A DNA stretch of 64,000 nt. It comes from Micromonospora sp. NBC_01740. Lineage in GTDB: Bacteria > Actinomycetota > Actinomycetes > Mycobacteriales > Micromonosporaceae. The DNA lies in the NCBI RefSeq assembly GCF_035920365.1, contig NZ_CP109150.1, positions 2,418,001 through 2,482,000 of the forward strand, given 5' to 3'. The notes below the pieces were generated by a model, which saw only the letters and a list, made by a program, of their open reading frames with translations, made no database searches and was not told the origin of the DNA. Of the stretch, positions 18,535-27,315 are shown piece after piece; the first letter of the stretch is position 1; each line of letters opens with the position of its first letter. The translations under genes were made by a program, and so were the position numbers.

Positions 18535-19334
18535 GTCTTCGCCACTTCCTGCATCAGCACCAGCGACTGCCGTCGGGGCAGCGCCTCCGAGCGGACACTT
18601 TCCCACCTGCGGTGCAGGCTGGCAATGTCCTCGGCGCGGTCCAGCACCTGGGCGCGCAGCGGGCTGTCGAGATGCGCCACCCAACCCCCGTCGGCGTAGC
18701 CGGCCAGGATGAATGGCCCCGCCACGCCGGCGTGCACACCCACCTCGGCTGGAATCACGTGCAGGTGGATGTGTGGACGCGCCGCCAGTTCGATCAGGTG
18801 CTCGATCTGCTCGCGCATCACCCCGAACTGATCCACCACCGGCCGGTGCAGGACGCTCTCGTCAACGACCGCGACCAGTTGCGGCGGCTGGGCGCGGTCG
18901 AGGATCTGCTGCCGTTGAAGTCGTGCCGCCATCCGCTCTTCGACCTCGGCGCCGGTTACCAGGCCCCCGTCCTCAAGGACGGCGCGGGCGTACGCCTCGG
19001 TTTGGAGGAGGCCGGGCAGGACCGAGATCTCGAACCACCACAGCGTGGCTGCCTCCTGTTCGACGGCCACCCACGGCCGGAACCAGGCCGGCGCGGTCTC
19101 CAGGCTGACCAGCGGCAGGATCCGCCCGAGCAGGCCGCCGCTGTCGAGCGCCTCGTCCGCCCGGCGGACGAAGTCGAGCGAGGGCGTACGCCGGCCGATC
19201 TCGACCATGCCGACCAGCGAGCCGGAGTAGTTGATCCGCCGGGCCAGCTCCTCCTGGCTGAGCCCACGCTCGGCGCGCAGCCGCCGCAGCTCGCCGGCCA
19301 GCAGATCCAACGCCGACAGTTGCGATCCGGTCAT
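18525..19334 (-). CDS. XRE-family regulator with DUF5753-like C-terminus
   Basis: 269 residues. An N-terminal Cro/C1-type helix-turn-helix ([20 protein letters not shown]) is followed by the long C-terminal region typical of actinomycete regulators paired with DUF397 ([20 protein letters not shown] and [10 protein letters not shown]). The start is ATG 19332-19334 with GCGAGG upstream. It overlaps the DUF397 gene by 10 bases and is divergent from a small gene at 19488, from which it is separated by a short inverted repeat. The signal it senses is unknown. Confidence 0.9.
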   Translation of the reverse strand: MTGSQLSALDLLAGELRRLRAERGLSQEELARRINYSGSLVGMVEIGRRTPSLDFVRRADEALDSGGLLGRILPLVSLETAPAWFRPWVAVEQEAATLWWFEISVLPGLLQTEAYARAVLEDGGLVTGAEVEERMAARLQRQQILDRAQPPQLVAVVDESVLHRPVVDQFGVMREQIEHLIELAARPHIHLHVIPAEVGVHAGVAGPFILAGYADGGWVAHLDSPLRAQVLDRAEDIASLHRRWESVRSEALPRRQSLVLMQEVAKTWS

Positions 19335-19405
19335 CACACCTCGCTCACCTGGCCTCACGTGACGGGCCGCGCCGACCACCGTCGGGCGGTGCCCCGCGCG
19401 TGACT

Positions 19406-19421
19406 TCCGACCGTAGTCGGA
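19406..19421. promoter_or_regulatory. Inverted repeat, possible operator
   Basis: TCCGAC-CGTA-GTCGGA is a 6-bp perfect inverted repeat in the 153-base gap between the divergent XRE gene and the small gene at 19488. Its position suits autoregulation by the XRE protein; this is inference from placement only. Confidence 0.35.
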
Positions 19422-19487
19422 CGGTAACGAGAATGGGAACCGGCGTGGGCCCACAGTGCCCTCACAGCGCGAGCGAGGAGCGACGAC

Positions 19488-19787
19488 GTGGCGATCCGAG
19501 GCCCCCACCCGGCGTGGTGCGTACCCGAGAGCGGCTGCGGAGCCAGCGCGCTGCACCTGTCCCGCCTGCGGCCCGTGGCGCCCCGCGGTGACGAGGTGAT
19601 CCAGGTGCGCGCCGGGCTCTGGCTGATGGACGTCGGGCGGTTGCGCCCGTCCGGAGTGCTGCTGGAGCTGTCCGCCGGCGACGAGCCGGAGCGTTGGCCG
19701 ATCGACCTCGCGCAGGCTCGCGCGTTGGTGCACGTACTCCGGGATCTGCTGCGGACCGCGGACGACGCGGCCCGCCGCGCGGCCTGA
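19488..19787 (+). CDS. Small conserved actinomycete protein, function unknown
   Basis: 99 residues, GTG start at 19488 with GAGGAGCGACGAC just upstream, a good ribosome site. It contains [11 protein letters not shown] near the N-terminus, then a basic segment and a Leu/Arg-rich C-terminal helix ([19 protein letters not shown]). Small proteins of this layout, some grouped as DUF6907, often lie divergent to XRE/DUF397 pairs. It may be their target or partner. No enzymatic motif is seen. Confidence 0.65.
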   Translation: MAIRGPHPAWCVPESGCGASALHLSRLRPVAPRGDEVIQVRAGLWLMDVGRLRPSGVLLELSAGDEPERWPIDLAQARALVHVLRDLLRTADDAARRAA

Positions 19788-19817
19788 TCCGGCATCCGTT
19801 CCTCGTGTCCGATGTCG

Positions 19818-19855
19818 TTGACGGTACTGTGCATTGCGCACTAGTGTGCATTGCG
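19818..19855 (+). promoter_or_regulatory. Promoter and direct-repeat operator of the PadR gene
   Basis: TTGACG (19818-19823) and TAGTGT (19842-19847), 18 bases apart, form a credible sigma-70-type promoter whose start point would fall at or next to the GTG at 19855, implying a leaderless mRNA. The 11-bp direct repeat TGTGCATTGCG (19828-19838 and 19845-19855) covers the spacer, the -10 box and the start codon, a natural place for PadR autorepression. Confidence 0.55.
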
Positions 19856-20187
19856 TGGACACCACACAACTGCTGAAGGGCGTGCTGGATCTCGCGGTCC
19901 TCGCCGTGCTCCGCGAGGAGGACGGCTACGGCTACGACATCCTGCGCCGGCTGCGCGACGCCGGGTTGGAGGAGGTCGGCGACGCCTCGGTCTACGGCAC
20001 GCTGCGCCGGCTCTACGCCGCCGGCCTGCTGACCACCTACGTCGTGCCGAGCGAATCCGGCCCGCACCGCAAGTACTACTCACTCAACGCCGCCGGCCGG
20101 GACCAGCTCACCCGCTCCGGCAAGCTCTGGCGCTCGTTCGCCACCACCATGGACGCACTGCTCGACGATCGGGGGATGGCGGCATGA
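19855..20187 (+). CDS. PadR-family transcriptional regulator
   Basis: 110 residues from GTG 19855. The protein is a PadR winged helix: [33 protein letters not shown], then [18 protein letters not shown] and [15 protein letters not shown]. PadR proteins repress small membrane or efflux genes and often themselves. The stop overlaps the next start (ATGA at 20184-20187), so it is co-translated with a HAAS-type membrane protein, a frequent partner. The predicted leaderless promoter sits on a direct repeat that could be its operator. Confidence 0.93.
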   Translation: MDTTQLLKGVLDLAVLAVLREEDGYGYDILRRLRDAGLEEVGDASVYGTLRRLYAAGLLTTYVVPSESGPHRKYYSLNAAGRDQLTRSGKLWRSFATTMDALLDDRGMAA

Positions 20188-21218
20188 CCGTCATGGAGCA
20201 GGAGATCGCGGACTACGCCGCACGGGTCCGGGCCGCGCTGGCCGACCTGCCGCCGGCGCAGCGCGACGAGTTGACCGAGGACCTGCCGGAGCACCTCGCC
20301 GAGGTCGCCGCCGAGGCCGGCGGCTCGCTGGTCGACCGGCTCGGCGAGCCCGAGGCGTACGCGGCCGAGCTGCGCGTCGCGGCCGGGGTCGGCGCCACCA
20401 GCGGCGGCGGGCGCCGCAACCGTCGCCTCGGTGTCGCCGTGGACCGGCTCCGCGCCCGGGCGCACCGCTGGGACGTCCAGCTTGGACCACCCCTCGGGTA
20501 CGCCTCAGCGAGCGAGTTCCTCCGGTTGCTCCGGCCGGCGTGGTGGGTGCTGCGGGGCTACCTGGCCGCCATGCTCGTCACGGTGGTCACGACCGGCGAC
20601 ACGTTCGGTGTGCTGCCCGAGCTCAACGGCAGCCTGCTGGCCGGCCTGGTGCTGCTCGCCGGCAGTGTGCTCGCCTCGATCTGGCTCGGCCACCACACGC
20701 CGGGCCTGACCCGGCCCAAGCGGCGGGTGCTGCACGTCGGCACGGCGGTGCTGGTGATCTTCGGGCTGGTCGGCCTGGCGGACATGAACGACCGGGTCGG
20801 CAGCGGCGACCTCGACTACGAGCAGATCTCGATCGACGGCCGGTACGACCACATCCGCGACGTTTTCGTCTACGACCGGCAGGGCCAGCTGGTGGAGAAC
20901 GCCCGGCTCTTCGACCAGAACGGCGACCCGATCCGGCTCGGTCGTCCGATGTGCCCGAACCCGCCGGACCTGAACCTGGCCAACGCGCTGTTGCGCCCGT
21001 ACCCGTACTGCCCGGAGTTGGCGCCGTTCGGGCCCCGGCCGGGCGCGAGCACCCCGCCTCTGCTGAACCCGCCGGGGCTGCCCGTACCCGCCCCCTCGGA
21101 GGCCGCGCCCGCACCGGGGGGCAACCCGACCCCGACGCCCACGCCGACCGGCACCTCGACCCCCGCGCCCGCATCGACGGGCATGCCGGCCGGCACCCCC
21201 GCGCCGAGTCGGACGTGA
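20184..21218 (+). CDS. HAAS-domain (DUF1700-like) membrane protein
   Basis: 344 residues. The first ~75 residues (YAARVRAALADLPPAQRDELTEDL..HLAEVAAE) form a HAAS-like helical domain typical of proteins encoded with PadR regulators. A membrane part follows with three or four helices (LRGYLAAMLVTVVTT, LLAGLVLLAGSVLASIWL, VLHVGTAVLVIFGLVGLA). The C-terminal ~140 residues are extracytoplasmic and end in a Pro/Thr/Ala-rich tail. A sensing or stress role is likely but unproven. Confidence 0.8.
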   Translation: MTVMEQEIADYAARVRAALADLPPAQRDELTEDLPEHLAEVAAEAGGSLVDRLGEPEAYAAELRVAAGVGATSGGGRRNRRLGVAVDRLRARAHRWDVQLGPPLGYASASEFLRLLRPAWWVLRGYLAAMLVTVVTTGDTFGVLPELNGSLLAGLVLLAGSVLASIWLGHHTPGLTRPKRRVLHVGTAVLVIFGLVGLADMNDRVGSGDLDYEQISIDGRYDHIRDVFVYDRQGQLVENARLFDQNGDPIRLGRPMCPNPPDLNLANALLRPYPYCPELAPFGPRPGASTPPLLNPPGLPVPAPSEAAPAPGGNPTPTPTPTGTSTPAPASTGMPAGTPAPSRT

Positions 21219-21335
21219 ACAGGATCATGGAATGAAGCTGGGAAATAGCTGAACGGATGAGTCCAGCGGGGCAACGGCTGTCGGTCCCGGTCGCTACGGT
21301 GTCGTCTGCTCACTCACCCCCCGGAAGGAAAACGC

Positions 21336-21818
21336 GTGTCAGAGCAGGTCGCACCGCCCCCCGCGCCGGACGCCGCCCAGCCCCCGTCGGCCGTCCAGGC
21401 GCCGCCCCCGGCGGAGCCCCAGGCCGAGAAGTCCGGTTCCAAGAAGCTGCTCGGCATCGTGGGCGCGATCGTCGTGTTCCTGGTCGTCGCGGGCCTCAAG
21501 TTCGGCATCGGCTCGGCGATCGGCAACTTCTTCAACAAGGACGAGACCGCTGAGGCCAAGGTCGGCGACTGCATCGCCGAGCTGCCCGAGGTGACCGGCA
21601 CCAAGGAGGAGAAGGTCGACGGCGCGAAGGTCGTCGAGTGCACCTCCACCGACGCCGTCTACAACGTGGTCGGCCGCGTCGACGGGCAGACCCAGGCGCA
21701 GGCCCGCTCCGGCGAGGCGTGCGGGCAGTACATCAAGGAGGGCCAGGAGGGCTACGTCTACTACAGCATCGAGCCGGGCAAGACCGGCTACCTGCTGTGC
21801 CTGACGAAGAAGGCCTGA
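21336..21818 (+). CDS. LppU/SCO3897-family membrane-anchored protein
   Basis: 160 residues, GTG start after CCGGAAGGAAAAC. A Pro/Ala-rich cytoplasmic N-terminus (~35 residues) leads to one membrane helix (LLGIVGAIVVFLVVAGLKFGIG); the outside domain carries four Cys (GDCIAEL, VVECTS, GEACGQY, LLCLTKK) in the pattern of LppU/SCO3897 proteins, where they should form disulfides. Function unknown. A perfect 18-bp hairpin follows, so it is probably monocistronic. Confidence 0.8.
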   Translation: MSEQVAPPPAPDAAQPPSAVQAPPPAEPQAEKSGSKKLLGIVGAIVVFLVVAGLKFGIGSAIGNFFNKDETAEAKVGDCIAELPEVTGTKEEKVDGAKVVECTSTDAVYNVVGRVDGQTQAQARSGEACGQYIKEGQEGYVYYSIEPGKTGYLLCLTKKA

Positions 21819-21838
21819 TCCCCCGGCACGACAGGACC

Positions 21839-21877
21839 GCCGACGGCGGCGCGGACATCGTCCGCGCCGCCGTCGGC
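21839..21877. terminator. Perfect 18-bp hairpin terminator
   Basis: GCCGACGGCGGCGCGGAC (21839-21856) pairs perfectly with 21860-21877 around the triloop ATC, 20 bases after the LppU-like stop. No T-tract follows. It closes the 19.9-21.8 kb group before the dienelactone hydrolase. Confidence 0.75.
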
Positions 21878-22017
21878 GTCCGTGGCTAGGGCGTAGACAG
21901 GAGGTGTATGCCACTGTTCCGGCGTCTTCCCCGGGGCGCTCACGGCGTGGCAGGCTACCGACACGTAGCAACACTGTGCGACCAGCCAACGATGACTGAC
22001 CGCTAGGAGGACGGCCG

Positions 22018-22704
22018 ATGGGCGAGATGGTGAGCTACCGCGGCAACGGGGGGACGAGCGAGGGGTATCTCGCGATACCCTCCGGCGGTGCGACCAGCCC
22101 TGCGGTCATCGTCATCCAGGACTGGTGGGGCCTGGTGCCGCACGTCCGGGCGGTCGTGGACCGCTTCGCCGAGGCCGGTTTCGTCGCCCTCGCCCCGGAC
22201 TTCCGCCACGGCGGCCCGGCCAGCAAGCCGAGTGAGCCCCGGCAGATGCTGAACAGCCAGCAGATGGACGAGGCGGCGGCGGACATCGCCGGCGCGGCCG
22301 ACTACCTCGCCAGCCGGCCCGAGGTCGCCGGCAAGGTGGGCTGTGCGGGCTTCTGCGCCGGGGCGAGCCTGGCCCTCTGGGCGGCGACCCGGTCCGAGCG
22401 GATCGTCGCCACCACCGCCTTCTACCCCCGACTGCCGTGGGACGGGATGCGCCCCGAGTGGCCCGACTACGCGGGCAAGGCGGCGCTCATCCACTGCTCC
22501 GAAGAGGACGGCACCTCCGCTGCCGACGGCGTACGCACCGTCCGCCGCGCCATCGAGACCTCCGGCGGCACCTGCCAGGTCCACGACTACCCCGGCACCT
22601 CGCACGCCTTCTTCAACGAGGACCGGCCGGAGAACTTCGACCAGCGCGCCGCCGCCACCGCCTGGGCCCGCACCCTCGAACTCTTCCGGGCCAAGCTTGG
22701 CTGA
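22018..22704 (+). CDS. Dienelactone hydrolase family protein
   Basis: 228 residues; ATG 22018 follows TAGGAGGACGGCCG, a near-ideal ribosome site. Dienelactone hydrolases are alpha/beta hydrolases with a Cys nucleophile. The nucleophile elbow is [10 protein letters not shown] (~residue 110), with Asp near the SEEDG strand and His in [10 protein letters not shown]. The oxyanion strand [13 protein letters not shown] is also present. The physiological substrate in actinomycetes is usually unknown. The stop overlaps the likely start of the UDG gene, so the two are co-translated. Confidence 0.9.
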   Translation: MGEMVSYRGNGGTSEGYLAIPSGGATSPAVIVIQDWWGLVPHVRAVVDRFAEAGFVALAPDFRHGGPASKPSEPRQMLNSQQMDEAAADIAGAADYLASRPEVAGKVGCAGFCAGASLALWAATRSERIVATTAFYPRLPWDGMRPEWPDYAGKAALIHCSEEDGTSAADGVRTVRRAIETSGGTCQVHDYPGTSHAFFNEDRPENFDQRAAATAWARTLELFRAKLG

Positions 22705-23437
22705 GCCCCGTACGCCCGACGAGGTGGTCGCCCGCGCCGCGCGGGCGACCGACCTGGCCGACCTCGACGCCGCCGTCAGCGACTGCTTCGCCTGCCCGCG
22801 GCTGGTGCGGTGGCGCGAGGAGGTGGCCCGCGTCCGCCGGGCGGCCTTCCGGGACCAGGAGTACTGGGGCCGGCCGGTGCCCGGCTTCGGCGTCCCCGAC
22901 GCGCGCATCGCCATCCTCGGCCTGGCGCCCGCCGCGCACGGCGGCAACCGCACGGGCCGCATCTTCACCGGCGACCGGTCCGGCGACGTCCTGTTCGCCG
23001 CGTTGCACCGGGCCGGGCTGGCCAACCAGCCGACCAGCGTCGCCGCCGACGACGGGCTGACCCTGCGCGACCTGCGGATCTTTTCCGCCGTGCGCTGCGC
23101 CCCGCCGGACAACAAGCCCACCCCAGAGGAACGGGACACGTGCGCGCCGTGGCTGCACCGCGAGGTGGCGCTGATCCGGCCCACCCTGCGCGTCGTGGTC
23201 GCGCTGGGAGCGTTCGCCTGGGCCTCGTGGTGGCCGGTGCTGCGCCAGGTGTACGGTCTGCGCCCGCCCAGCCCGCGACCGGCGTTCGGCCATGGGGCAC
23301 ACTGGTCCGGCACGGGCGCACCGGCGCTGCTCGGCTGCTACCACGTCAGCCAGCAGAACACCTTCACCGGGCGGCTGACACCAGGGATGCTGGACGATGT
23401 GTTCGCCCGGGCGAAGCAACTGGCCGGGGCGGACTGA
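22697..23437 (+). CDS. Uracil-DNA glycosylase, family 5 (UdgB type)
   Basis: 246 residues if TTG 22697 is used, overlapping the upstream stop by 8 bases; GTG 22724 is an alternative. UdgB removes uracil, and in some relatives hypoxanthine, from DNA. Motif A reads [19 protein letters not shown], and the second active-site motif is [15 protein letters not shown]. Four Cys in the family spacing (CFACPRL near the start, RCAPPDNK and DTCAPW later) fit a 4Fe-4S cluster. Family-5 enzymes are common in high-GC bacteria, where cytosine deamination is a burden. Confidence 0.9.
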   Translation: MAEPRTPDEVVARAARATDLADLDAAVSDCFACPRLVRWREEVARVRRAAFRDQEYWGRPVPGFGVPDARIAILGLAPAAHGGNRTGRIFTGDRSGDVLFAALHRAGLANQPTSVAADDGLTLRDLRIFSAVRCAPPDNKPTPEERDTCAPWLHREVALIRPTLRVVVALGAFAWASWWPVLRQVYGLRPPSPRPAFGHGAHWSGTGAPALLGCYHVSQQNTFTGRLTPGMLDDVFARAKQLAGAD

Positions 23438-23515
23438 GGCGTGGGGGCGGTGGCGATGACGGACGGAACGCGTCGAGTCGTGGGACACGCCCCGGCGACC
23501 CGGAGGTAGCCCTCG

Positions 23516-24259
23516 ATGGAATTCAGCGCCCTGCGCAGGTGGTGGCCGGTCGCGGCGGTGGTGCTCCTGCTGGCCGTCGCCGCGTTCTCGTCCGCCCACT
23601 CGTCGATCGGCGCCAGTCGGATCCCGCCCGCCGCCGACAGCATCCCGTACGTGCCGGAATATCCGAGCGCCGAGCCGGCCGAGTCGATCCCCGTCGAACC
23701 AAGGGACGCCGGCCAGGCCACCCAGGCGTCGATCCCGCAGTGGATCGCCACCGTCGCCATCGTACTGCTCGGGCTGGCGATCCTCGTCGTCTTCGGCTAT
23801 CTCACCTGGACGTTGGTCCGGGGCGCGATACGCCGCACCACCCGGGCGCTGCCAACGCAGCGGTCCCGGCGGACACCCGAGGGCACCGCCCGCGAGGTGG
23901 CCGCCGCCCTCGACGCCGGCCTGGAGGAGTTGGACGACCGCGACACCGATCCGCGTACGGCGGTGATCGCCTGCTGGGTGCGCCTGGAGCAGGCCGCCGC
24001 CGGGGCCGGCGTGCCCCGGCTGGCCGGCGACACCCCCACCGACCTGGTCACCCGGCTGCTGCGGGGCGACCCGTCGGTGGGCATCCCGGCCATCGCCAGC
24101 GCCGACGTGCTGGCCGAGTTCGCCCACGTCTACCGCGAGGCCCGCTACGCCACCCGTGAGGTCGACGAGCGCACCCGCGACCAGGCCCGGGCGGCGCTGC
24201 GCCGGCTGCGCGGCGAGTTGACCGTCGTGGTCGCCGACGACACGGAGGTGCCGGCGTGA
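23516..24259 (+). CDS. DUF4129 membrane protein
   Basis: 247 residues, ATG after CGGAGGTAGCCCTCG. There is an N-terminal membrane helix (WWPVAAVVLLLAVAAFS), an outside loop of ~50 residues, a second helix (IATVAIVLLGLAILVVFGYL), and a C-terminal cytoplasmic DUF4129 region (AVIACWVRLEQAAA, DTPTDLVTRLL, FAHVYREARYA). DUF4129 occurs at the ends of transglutaminase-like and MoxR/DUF58 operons. It opens such an operon here. Role unknown. Confidence 0.85.
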   Translation: MEFSALRRWWPVAAVVLLLAVAAFSSAHSSIGASRIPPAADSIPYVPEYPSAEPAESIPVEPRDAGQATQASIPQWIATVAIVLLGLAILVVFGYLTWTLVRGAIRRTTRALPTQRSRRTPEGTAREVAAALDAGLEELDDRDTDPRTAVIACWVRLEQAAAGAGVPRLAGDTPTDLVTRLLRGDPSVGIPAIASADVLAEFAHVYREARYATREVDERTRDQARAALRRLRGELTVVVADDTEVPA

Positions 24260-24327
24260 CCGGGGCACCCACCGGCGTGGCCGGGGCGCGGCCGGCGCCC
24301 GCCCGACGTGGCGAGGTGACGCCGTGA
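24256..24327 (+). CDS. Possible 23-codon linking micro-ORF
   Basis: A GTG at 24256 overlaps the DUF4129 stop (GTGA) and the frame runs 23 codons to a TGA that overlaps the GTG of the next gene in the same GTGA manner. The peptide is Ala/Pro/Arg-rich (VTGAPTGVAGARPAPARRGE). It could relay ribosomes between the two genes or be chance in high-GC DNA; no homology is recognised. Confidence 0.25.
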   Translation: MTGAPTGVAGARPAPARRGEVTP

Positions 24328-24908
24328 GCAGCACCAGCATCGACGACCTGCTGAGCGTCGAGGACGAGCGACCGGCACGCGCCGAGCCCCGGCGGGGCGG
24401 GCGGGTCGGTCGGGTGCTCCGTCCCCTGGCCGGTGTCGCGGCCGTCGTGATCGTGCTGGTCGCCGGCCTGCGCCTGGTGGGCCTGCGGGTCTCGCTGCCG
24501 ATCCTCGTGGCCGGGGTGGTCGCGCTGTTCGTGGTGCGTCGCGTCGTCGCCGCCCTCACGCCCCCGCCCCCGCCCCGCGGCGGCGGTCGGGCCCCCGTCT
24601 CCGACGACGACGGCACCTGGAACTGGGGCGCCAGGGACGCGCTGCGCACCGCGATCAACGGCTGGGAACTGCCGCTGGACTGGTCGGCCACCCGGCCCGA
24701 ACGCTTCACCACCGTGATCCTGCCCCGGCTGGGGGAGTTGGCCGACGAGCGGCTGAGCCAGCGGCACGGCGTGACCCGCGAGTCGGATCCGGCCCGGGCC
24801 CGGGTGCTGCTGGGTGACCAGCTGTGGAAGTTCCTGGAGACCCCGCCTCGCCGCACCCCGTCGCCGCGCAACCTCGCGGCGATCGTCGCCGAACTGGAGA
24901 GACTGTGA
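24324..24908 (+). CDS. Conserved membrane protein of the MoxR/DUF58 operon
   Basis: 194 residues, GTG start with GCGAGGTGACGCC upstream. A short acidic cytoplasmic start (SIDDLLSVEDERPAR) precedes two membrane helices (LAGVAAVVIVLVAGLRLVGL and LPILVAGVVALFVVRRVVAAL); the C-terminal ~110 residues are soluble (NWGARDALRTAINGWELPLD, FTTVILPRLGELADERLSQR). Such proteins recur between DUF4129 and MoxR genes in actinomycetes but have no known function. The stop overlaps the MoxR start. Confidence 0.75.
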   Translation: MSSTSIDDLLSVEDERPARAEPRRGGRVGRVLRPLAGVAAVVIVLVAGLRLVGLRVSLPILVAGVVALFVVRRVVAALTPPPPPRGGGRAPVSDDDGTWNWGARDALRTAINGWELPLDWSATRPERFTTVILPRLGELADERLSQRHGVTRESDPARARVLLGDQLWKFLETPPRRTPSPRNLAAIVAELERL

Positions 24909-25906
24909 TGAACGACGTGGACCGCAGCATGCCCGCCGCCGAGGTCGGCCCCCTCGCCCGGTCGGTGCTGGAGGCGGTCGGTCAGGTCGTCGTCGGCAAG
25001 CGGGACGCGCTGGAACTGGTGCTCGCTGGCATCCTGGCCGGCGGCCACGTGCTGCTGGAGGACCTGCCGGGCCTCGGCAAGACGCTGACCGCGCGGTCCT
25101 TCGCCCAGGCGCTCGGGCTGGACTTCCGCCGGCTCCAGTTCACCCCCGACCTGCTGCCCGCCGACGTGACCGGTTCGTTCCTGTACGACCAGCGCAGCGG
25201 CGACTTCTCGTTCCGGGCCGGGCCGGTCTTCACCAACCTGCTCCTCGCCGACGAGATCAACCGGACCCCGCCGAAGACCCAGTCGGCCCTGCTGGAGGCG
25301 ATGCAGGAGAAGCAGGTCTCGGTGGAGGGCGTGACGTACAAGCTGGACGAGCCGTTCCACGTGCTGGCCACCGCCAACCCCATCGAGTACGAGGGCACGT
25401 ACCCGCTGCCGGAGGCGCAGCTCGACCGGTTCCTGCTCCGGGTCTCCTTCGGCTACCCCGAAGCCGAGGAGGAGTGGGAGGTGCTGCGCCGGCGGATGTC
25501 CCGCCGCCGCGAGGAGGCGGACATCAAGCCGGTGGTCGACGCGGCGACCCTGCGCGCCATGCAGGCCGCGCTGGAGGACGTGGTCGTGGAGGACTCCGTC
25601 GGCCGCTACATCGTCGCGCTGACCGCCGCCACCCGGGAACACCCGTCGGTGCTGGTGGGCGCCTCGCCGCGCGGCTCGCTGGCGCTGCTGCTGCTGTCCC
25701 GCGTACGGGCTGTCATGGCCGGGCGCGACTACGTCGTCCCGGAGGACGTCAAGGAGGTCGCGGCGCCCGCCCTGGCACACCGGATCACGTTGCGCCCCGA
25801 GATGTGGCTGCGCCGCGTCGATCCGTCCTTCGTGGTCGGCGAGGTGCTGGAGGCGACCCCGGCCCCCGCCAGCGGCGCGCTGCCCAGCTACGCCGCCGGG
25901 CACTGA
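24908..25906 (+). CDS. MoxR-family AAA+ ATPase
   Basis: 332 residues from ATG 24908 (a GTG lies one codon upstream). MoxR ATPases act as chaperones that insert cofactors or mature partner proteins, often with DUF58 or VWA-domain proteins. Walker A is GLGKTLTARSFAQ (~60), Walker B LLLADEINRTPPKTQ, with sensor 1 VLATANPIEYEGTYPLPEAQLDRF and a C-terminal AAA lid. It overlaps both neighbours by 1-4 bases, so the operon is tightly coupled. Confidence 0.95.
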   Translation: MNDVDRSMPAAEVGPLARSVLEAVGQVVVGKRDALELVLAGILAGGHVLLEDLPGLGKTLTARSFAQALGLDFRRLQFTPDLLPADVTGSFLYDQRSGDFSFRAGPVFTNLLLADEINRTPPKTQSALLEAMQEKQVSVEGVTYKLDEPFHVLATANPIEYEGTYPLPEAQLDRFLLRVSFGYPEAEEEWEVLRRRMSRRREEADIKPVVDAATLRAMQAALEDVVVEDSVGRYIVALTAATREHPSVLVGASPRGSLALLLLSRVRAVMAGRDYVVPEDVKEVAAPALAHRITLRPEMWLRRVDPSFVVGEVLEATPAPASGALPSYAAGH

Positions 25907-27315
25907 TGGTCGCGCCCGCCGTGTCGCCCCGCGAGTCGCCGCCGCAGGAGCCGGAGCCCGCGACCGGCTGGGTGCCCACGTGGGCGCTCGGCCGGGCGGT
26001 GCTCCTCACCGGGCTGCTGCTGATCGCGGGGGTGCTGCTCGGCCGGGTGGACCTGGTCGTGCTGGCCGCCCCGTTCGCGCTGGGCACCGCGTACGCGCTG
26101 CGCCGCCGGCCGATCGCCCTGCCGCAGGTCTGGATCTCCACCGACGAGGGGCACCTGGTCGAGGGCGGCGAGCTGACCGGCACGGTCACCGTCGGCAACC
26201 CGGACCTGCTCGACTACGACGTGGCGGTGGTCCGCAGCCGGGTCTCGCCGTGGCTGCGGGTGCAGCGGGTGACGATCGCCGGGGCGACCACCGCGTCCGG
26301 GGCGGCTTCGGCCGTCGCTCCGTCCGTCGCCGACCGGCCGTTCGTGACCGCCGTCCCGACGGCGGCGGCCGTGGACCTGGAGCTGACCGGCACGGCGCTG
26401 CGCTGGGGTCGGCACCCCATCGGCCCGGCGGGTGCCCGGGCAGCCGCCGCGCAGGGACTGCTGGTCTCCCGCGCCGTGATCGCCGAGCCGTCCCGGTTGC
26501 GGGTCTACCCGAGGACCGAGCCGTTCGACGCGGTGGAGGCGATGCCCCGCGCCGCCGGCCTGGTCGGCGCGCACCACTCGCGCCGGCCCGGCGAGGGCGG
26601 CGAACTGGCCGGCGTGCGGGTCTTCGCCCCGGGCGACCGGCTGCGCCGGATCGACTGGCGGGTCTCGCTGCGCGCCCGGCAACTGCACGTGGCGGCCACC
26701 CTCTCCGACCGCGACGCCGAGGTGGTGCTGCTGCTCGACGTGCTCGCCGAGGCGGGCCGCTCGGGCGGCGTGTCCGGGGCCGCCTCCGTACTGGACACCA
26801 CCGTCCGGGCCGCCGCCGCGATCGCCGAGCACTACCTGCACCGGGGCGACCGGGTGTCGATGCTCGAGTACGGCCCGGCCGCCCGCCGGCTGCGCCCGGC
26901 CACCGGCCGCCGGCAGTACCTGACCGTCCTGGAGTGGCTGCTGGAGGTGCGGGCGGAGCACTCCCCGCACGAGCCGTACGACCAGGTGTTCGGGCCGCAG
27001 TTGCTGTCGGCGGACGCGCTGGTGGTGGTCCTCACCCCGCTGCTCGACGAGCGGTCGGCGCAGATGCTGGCCCGGCTGGCCCGCTCCGGGCGGTTCGTGG
27101 TCGCGGTGGACACCCTGCCGGCGGACCTCACCCCGCCGAAGGACCGGGGCTGGGCCGAGGTGGCGTACCGGCTGTGGCGGCTGGACCGGGACACCATGAT
27201 CGGGCAGCTGCGGGAGCACGGCGTGCCGGTGGTGCGGTGGGCCGGCGCGGGCAGCCTCGACGAGGTGCTGCGGGACGTGGCCCGCCTGGCGACCGCCCCG
27301 AGGGTGGCCCGGTGA
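25906..27315 (+). CDS. DUF58 domain protein
   Basis: 469 residues; the ATG overlaps the MoxR stop (TGATG). Two membrane helices near the N-terminus (AVLLTGLLLIAGVLL and VDLVVLAAPFALGTAYAL) are followed by a beta-rich region and the DUF58 signature: GEGGELAGVRVFAPGDRLRR, IDWRVSLRARQLHV and a VWA-like DAEVVLLLDV strand. DUF58 proteins are the usual partner of MoxR ATPases and are thought to be their substrate or adaptor. The exact role is unknown. Confidence 0.92.
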   Translation: MVAPAVSPRESPPQEPEPATGWVPTWALGRAVLLTGLLLIAGVLLGRVDLVVLAAPFALGTAYALRRRPIALPQVWISTDEGHLVEGGELTGTVTVGNPDLLDYDVAVVRSRVSPWLRVQRVTIAGATTASGAASAVAPSVADRPFVTAVPTAAAVDLELTGTALRWGRHPIGPAGARAAAAQGLLVSRAVIAEPSRLRVYPRTEPFDAVEAMPRAAGLVGAHHSRRPGEGGELAGVRVFAPGDRLRRIDWRVSLRARQLHVAATLSDRDAEVVLLLDVLAEAGRSGGVSGAASVLDTTVRAAAAIAEHYLHRGDRVSMLEYGPAARRLRPATGRRQYLTVLEWLLEVRAEHSPHEPYDQVFGPQLLSADALVVVLTPLLDERSAQMLARLARSGRFVVAVDTLPADLTPPKDRGWAEVAYRLWRLDRDTMIGQLREHGVPVVRWAGAGSLDEVLRDVARLATAPRVAR

